9,451 nt of DNA from positions 1 to 9,451 of the forward strand of contig JAJRTD010000018.1 of NCBI GenBank assembly GCA_024278435.1, written 5' to 3'. Below the pieces are notes generated by a model, which saw nothing but the letters and a program-made list of their open reading frames with translations, was not told where the DNA came from and did not search any database. Position 1 is the stretch's first letter. The number at the start of each line of letters is the position of its first letter. The translations under genes and the position numbers were made by a program. This document shows positions 6,722 to 9,451 of the stretch, one piece after another. This DNA is from Gammaproteobacteria bacterium (GTDB lineage Bacteria; Pseudomonadota; Gammaproteobacteria; SZUA-229).

Positions 6722-7186
6722 TCAGCTTCCACGATGAAACTCCTTATTTATTATTTGTATAATTGATGGCGGAATGCTTTGCGGCGTGAATTTTTCAGCA
6801 TTAAGACAGGCGATATTGATTTCAGCATCGGCCAGTAATCCGGCCGTGGAGCCGGCAGAATATTGTGCCTGCAGGTAAACCGACTGCCTGAACTGAATGC
6901 TGGCCTTACGCAGCGAGGATATCGTTGTAACCACGGTTAACTCATCATTGAATCTGGCGGGTTTTTTATACTGTATATTGGCACTGCGTACCGCAAAAAG
7001 TATTCCCAGCTCTTGTTGTAATAAATCCTGTTCAAAACCGAGGCTACGTAAAAACTCGGTACGGGCGCGTTCCATAAATTTCAGGTAATTGGCGTAATAA
7101 ACCACTCCGCCTGAGTCGGTATCCTCATAATAGACACGAACCGGCCAGCAAAATTCCTTTGCCTGTATCATTTTTTGTTGGACCAT
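6722..7186 (-). CDS. ybgC: YbgC, acyl-CoA thioesterase of the Tol-Pal operon
   Basis: This 154-residue hotdog-fold thioesterase (E. coli YbgC about 134) carries the family signature VRVYYEDTDSGGVVYYANY near the N terminus. D24 in EDTDSGG is the position of the catalytic Asp (D18 in E. coli). E. coli has His two residues before the Ala-Ser-Tyr of this motif, where this protein has Tyr31; both occur in the family. YbgC hydrolyses acyl-CoA and has been linked to phospholipid metabolism at the inner membrane; it is the usual first gene of the tol-pal operon but not a structural part of the complex. The start is uncertain: ATG 7186 and ATG 7171 both lack a clear Shine-Dalgarno, and the second gives a length nearer the family's. 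It follows ruvB by 39 nt. Confidence 0.93.
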   Translation of the reverse strand: MVQQKMIQAKEFCWPVRVYYEDTDSGGVVYYANYLKFMERARTEFLRSLGFEQDLLQQELGILFAVRSANIQYKKPARFNDELTVVTTISSLRKASIQFRQSVYLQAQYSAGSTAGLLADAEINIACLNAEKFTPQSIPPSIIQIINKEFHRGS

Positions 7187-7211
7187 TTTTATTATTATGA
7201 ATCGTTAGACA

Positions 7212-7225
7212 AAAACCGCGGTTTT
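7212..7225. repeat. 14-bp perfect palindrome between ruvB and ybgC
   Basis: AAAACCGCGGTTTT is a perfect 14-bp palindrome directly after the ruvB stop codon. It has no spacer, so as RNA it would make only a five-pair hairpin with a CGCG loop followed by a short T run; that is too weak to call a terminator. It could be a protein-binding site or a weak attenuator at the boundary of the ruv and tol blocks. Confidence 0.4.
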
Positions 7226-8281
7226 CTACTGTTCAAATAAATCCTGATCCGGCGAATCCTGAGCCAGCTCATTACTCAGACGGTCGGGCGCTTTTAAACC
7301 AAAGTGTTTGTACACATTTGCGGTGGCAATACGGCCGCGAGGGGTACGCATCAGATAGCCCTGCTGGATCAGATAGGGTTCGATAACATCTTCAATGGTA
7401 TCGCGCTCCTCGCCAATGGCTGCCGCCAGGTTTTCCACACCCACCGGGCCACCGTTAAACTTTTCAATAATAGCCAGCAGCAGGCGCCGATCCATTATAT
7501 CAAAACCCAGCGGGTCGACTTTTAATAATTCCAGGGCTTTCGCTGCCATTTCTCCGTTAACACTGCCATCGCCTTTGACCTCGGCATAATCACGCACCCG
7601 GCGCAACAAGCGATTGACGATGCGCGGGGTGCCACGGGCACGGCGGGCAATTTCAGCGGCACCGTCATTATCAATCGGCACATTGAGAATATCGGCTGAG
7701 CGCTTAACGATGTGATTCAAATCATTCATGCCATAAAAATCCAGGCGCAATACGATACCAAAGCGGTCACGCAGCGGCGAGGTTAACGATCCTGCCCGGG
7801 TAGTGGCACCCACCAGGGTAAACGGCGGCAGATCGAGTTTAATGGAACGTGCTGCCGGCCCTTCACCGATCATGATGTCCAGCTGATGATCTTCCATGGC
7901 CGGGTACAATACTTCCTCCACCACCGGACTGAGGCGGTGAATCTCGTCGATAAACAGCACGTCATGCGGTTCAAGGTTAGTCAGCAAAGCTGCCAGGTCG
8001 CCCTGCTTTTCCAGTACCGGTCCGGATGTTGAATGCAGGGCGGCACCCATTTCCTGCGCCACGATATGGGCCAGTGTGGTTTTGCCCAGGCCGGGCGGGC
8101 CAAAGAACAGTATATGGTCCAGCGCTTCCGCGCGCGCCCTGGCCGCCGGAATAAAAATCTCCAGCTGCTCGGTCACCGCCGGCTGCCCCTGGTAATCTTT
8201 CAGGTATTGCGGACGAATGGCGCGGTCAATCGCCACCTCACCTTCAATACTTTCGGCAGACAGTACCGGGTTGTCGCTCAT
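7226..8281 (-). CDS. ruvB: RuvB, Holliday-junction branch-migration ATPase
   Basis: This 351-residue AAA+ motor (E. coli 336) pumps DNA through the RuvA-bound Holliday junction. Walker A GPPGLGKT is at 61-68, Walker B LFIDEIHR at 109-116 (D112, E113), sensor-1 region GATTRAG at 158-164, the SPLRDRFG segment with the arginine-finger candidate at 168-175, and sensor-2 [10 protein letters not shown] at 217-226. A winged-helix DNA-binding domain follows (about 260-330), ending with [10 protein letters not shown]. The extra length is an acidic, Gln-rich C-terminal tail (about 333-351). The start ATG abuts the ruvA stop (TAGATG) and has a perfect GGAGG 7 nt upstream inside ruvA, so the two are coupled. 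It ends in TAG. Confidence 0.98.
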   Translation of the reverse strand: MSDNPVLSAESIEGEVAIDRAIRPQYLKDYQGQPAVTEQLEIFIPAARARAEALDHILFFGPPGLGKTTLAHIVAQEMGAALHSTSGPVLEKQGDLAALLTNLEPHDVLFIDEIHRLSPVVEEVLYPAMEDHQLDIMIGEGPAARSIKLDLPPFTLVGATTRAGSLTSPLRDRFGIVLRLDFYGMNDLNHIVKRSADILNVPIDNDGAAEIARRARGTPRIVNRLLRRVRDYAEVKGDGSVNGEMAAKALELLKVDPLGFDIMDRRLLLAIIEKFNGGPVGVENLAAAIGEERDTIEDVIEPYLIQQGYLMRTPRGRIATANVYKHFGLKAPDRLSNELAQDSPDQDLFEQ

Positions 8282-8887
8282 CTAGGCCCCTCCCTGCAGC
8301 GCACTGCGGATGATTTCTTCCGTTGACTTGCCTTCCACGTCCAGTGCACGCACCATCTGGCTGGCCTGCTGCGCCTTGTAGCCCAGCGAAATCAGGGCAC
8401 TGACCGCATCATTCACCGGGTTAGCCTGTTTTTCAATACCGGCGGGCGCACCGGGCAGCCTGGCACCGCCACTACTCCCCGATTCTTTTTCCAGCCGGTC
8501 TTTCAGTTCAACCACCAGGCGTTCGGCGGTTTTCTTGCCTACGCCCGGCAGCCGGGTCAGCGCCTTGCTGTCGGCTTCCATAATGCAGCGGGTAAATTCC
8601 TCGGCACTGATACCGGAAAGAATGGTCAGAGCCAGCTTGGGGCCGACGCCACTGATGCGGATCAGGTTGCGAAACATCAGGCGCTCGGACAATGAATGAA
8701 AGCCAAACAGCAGCTGGGCGTCTTCGCGCACCACCATATGGGTATGCAATACAATATTTTCACCGCAGTCCGGCAGGTGATAAAACGTCGACATCGAGGC
8801 TTCGAGTTCATAGGCCACGCCCTGCACGTCAATTAAAATAGCAGGCGGCTGTTTTTCCAGCAGGATACCGGTGAGTCGTCCAATCAT
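8282..8887 (-). CDS. ruvA: RuvA, Holliday-junction recognition subunit
   Basis: This 201-residue protein (E. coli 203) tetramerises on Holliday junctions and recruits RuvB. The OB-fold domain I (about 1-63) begins with the canonical MIGRLTG and has the acidic pin E55-D56. Two helix-hairpin-helix motifs follow in domain II (SGVGPKLA about 79-86; PGVGKKTAERL about 114-124). A flexible Gly/Ala/Pro linker (about 136-155) leads to the RuvB-binding domain III (about 156-201, VSALISLGY). The frame is open further upstream (to 9016), but MIGRLTG and the GGAGA site at 8902-8898 fix the start at 8887, 7 nt after ruvC. The last codons contain the ruvB ribosome site. It ends in TAG. Confidence 0.98.
   Translation of the reverse strand: MIGRLTGILLEKQPPAILIDVQGVAYELEASMSTFYHLPDCGENIVLHTHMVVREDAQLLFGFHSLSERLMFRNLIRISGVGPKLALTILSGISAEEFTRCIMEADSKALTRLPGVGKKTAERLVVELKDRLEKESGSSGGARLPGAPAGIEKQANPVNDAVSALISLGYKAQQASQMVRALDVEGKSTEEIIRSALQGGA
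8287..8294 (-). promoter_or_regulatory. Strong ribosome binding site of ruvB inside ruvA
   Basis: The minus strand reads GGGAGGGG at 8294-8287, containing the full GGAGG core 7 nt before the ruvB ATG. It lies in the last sense codons of ruvA, so ribosomes finishing ruvA end on top of the ruvB start. It is the best Shine-Dalgarno in the window and fits the need for more RuvB (hexamers) than RuvC. Confidence 0.8.
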
Positions 8888-8894
8888 TACGTCA

Positions 8895-9422
8895 TTATCT
8901 CCAGCGCCCGGCACGTACCCTGGTGGCGATACCCAGGGTTTTAATATGCATATGATTGGCATGACAGACGGCAATGGCCAGCCCGTCCGCCTCGTCACTT
9001 TGCGGTACAAAATCAAGCTTCAGCAGCAACTTCATCATCTGCTGTATCTGCGCCTTGTCGGCCGAACCATTGCCGACCACGGCTTTTTTAATGGCCCGCG
9101 GGGTGTATTCGCCAACTTCCAGGCTGGCGTTGATACCGGCGCAGATGGCCGCGCCGCGTGCCTGTCCCAGTTTTAAAGCCGAATCGACATTTTTGTTTAC
9201 AAACACCTGTTCGATACCCATGGTTTGCGGCTGCCATTGTTCAATAACTGCACTGATTTCCTTAAAGATTTCGCCCAAGCGCTCAGGCAGTTCATCGCCT
9301 TTTATGGCGATAAAACCGCTGGTGACATAGTTATGGCGCAGGCCGTCACTGTCAATCACCCCGTAACCTGTGTTGCGTGAGCCGGGGTCGATGCCGATAA
9401 TACGGGTTTTGATTACAGCCAT
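8895..9422 (-). CDS. ruvC: RuvC, Holliday-junction resolvase
   Basis: This 175-residue RNase H-fold nuclease (E. coli 173) cuts Holliday junctions symmetrically after RuvAB branch migration. All four catalytic acids are visible: D12 in GIDPGSRNTG, E71 in GIEQVF, and D143 and D146 in SDEAD. Each is five residues beyond its E. coli counterpart (D7, E66, D138, D141), as expected from the slightly longer N terminus. ATG 9422 is 29 nt from the window edge, with only a weak Shine-Dalgarno. In many related genomes yebC lies just upstream; the edge bases would allow its last codons (GAG GCG TAA at 9451-9443), but that cannot be shown. It ends in TAA, 7 nt before ruvA. Confidence 0.98.
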   Translation of the reverse strand: MAVIKTRIIGIDPGSRNTGYGVIDSDGLRHNYVTSGFIAIKGDELPERLGEIFKEISAVIEQWQPQTMGIEQVFVNKNVDSALKLGQARGAAICAGINASLEVGEYTPRAIKKAVVGNGSADKAQIQQMMKLLLKLDFVPQSDEADGLAIAVCHANHMHIKTLGIATRVRAGRWR

Positions 9423-9451
9423 TTTATTGCAGTCATCAATATTTACGCCTC

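Noticed and set aside
6721..6732. GTG start of tolQ overlapping ybgC
   Set aside because: It adds only four residues, has no Shine-Dalgarno of its own, and overlaps the GGAAG serving ATG 6720.
8888..9016. A longer RuvA start upstream inside ruvC
   Set aside because: The extra 43 residues overlap ruvC and have no RuvA homology; family proteins begin MIGRL, which is at 8887 with a suitable ribosome site.
9443..9451. Possible last codons of yebC (Glu-Ala-stop)
   Set aside because: Position and frame would fit the common yebC-ruvC order, but nine bases cannot identify a gene.

Overview
The window is a single co-directional run of conserved housekeeping genes, all on the minus strand. Read in the direction of transcription (high to low coordinates) the order is ruvC, ruvA, ruvB, ybgC, tolQ, tolR, tolA, tolB, pal, cpoB, queE, queC, then a tRNA-Lys(UUU) gene with its own promoter and terminator. 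The protein families (TolA with a Lys-rich helix and TonB-like C-terminal domain, Pal with a lipobox, CpoB) indicate a Gram-negative gammaproteobacterium. The ruv genes directly upstream of ybgC-tol-pal-cpoB, and queE/queC plus tRNA-Lys downstream, resemble the order I recall for Pseudomonas and related non-enteric gammaproteobacteria; in E. coli the ruv and tol clusters are apart. Genus cannot be assigned from this alone.

Layout. 9422-7226: the RuvABC Holliday-junction machinery, very tightly packed (7 nt between ruvC and ruvA; the ruvA stop abuts the ruvB start). 7186-1805: the Tol-Pal cell-envelope system, from the thioesterase YbgC through the inner-membrane motor TolQ-TolR-TolA, periplasmic TolB and outer-membrane lipoprotein Pal to the periplasmic coordinator CpoB. 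1774-419: two genes for preQ0/queuosine synthesis, queE and queC. 408-211: promoter, leader, tRNA-Lys and intrinsic terminator. 210-1: about 210 bp with no gene; positions 1-91 look like a copy of a dispersed intergenic repeat, and I see nothing definable in 92-210. No gene-free stretch exceeds 300 bp.

The most notable point is that queE carries an in-frame amber codon (1717-1715) at the position of a conserved Ser in the N-terminal 'FYSLQGE' motif, upstream of the radical-SAM CxxxCxxC cluster, while the rest of the frame is intact. It is a recent nonsense mutation, a sequence error, or less likely a readthrough codon. UAG also ends six of the twelve genes here, which argues against UAG being reassigned.

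I found no undescribed system. This is a conserved core-genome locus with a few local oddities: the queE amber, the composite repeat at 1-91, A8 tracts in tolA, tiny overlapping ORFs between tolQ and tolR, and a C·A mismatch in the tRNA anticodon stem.
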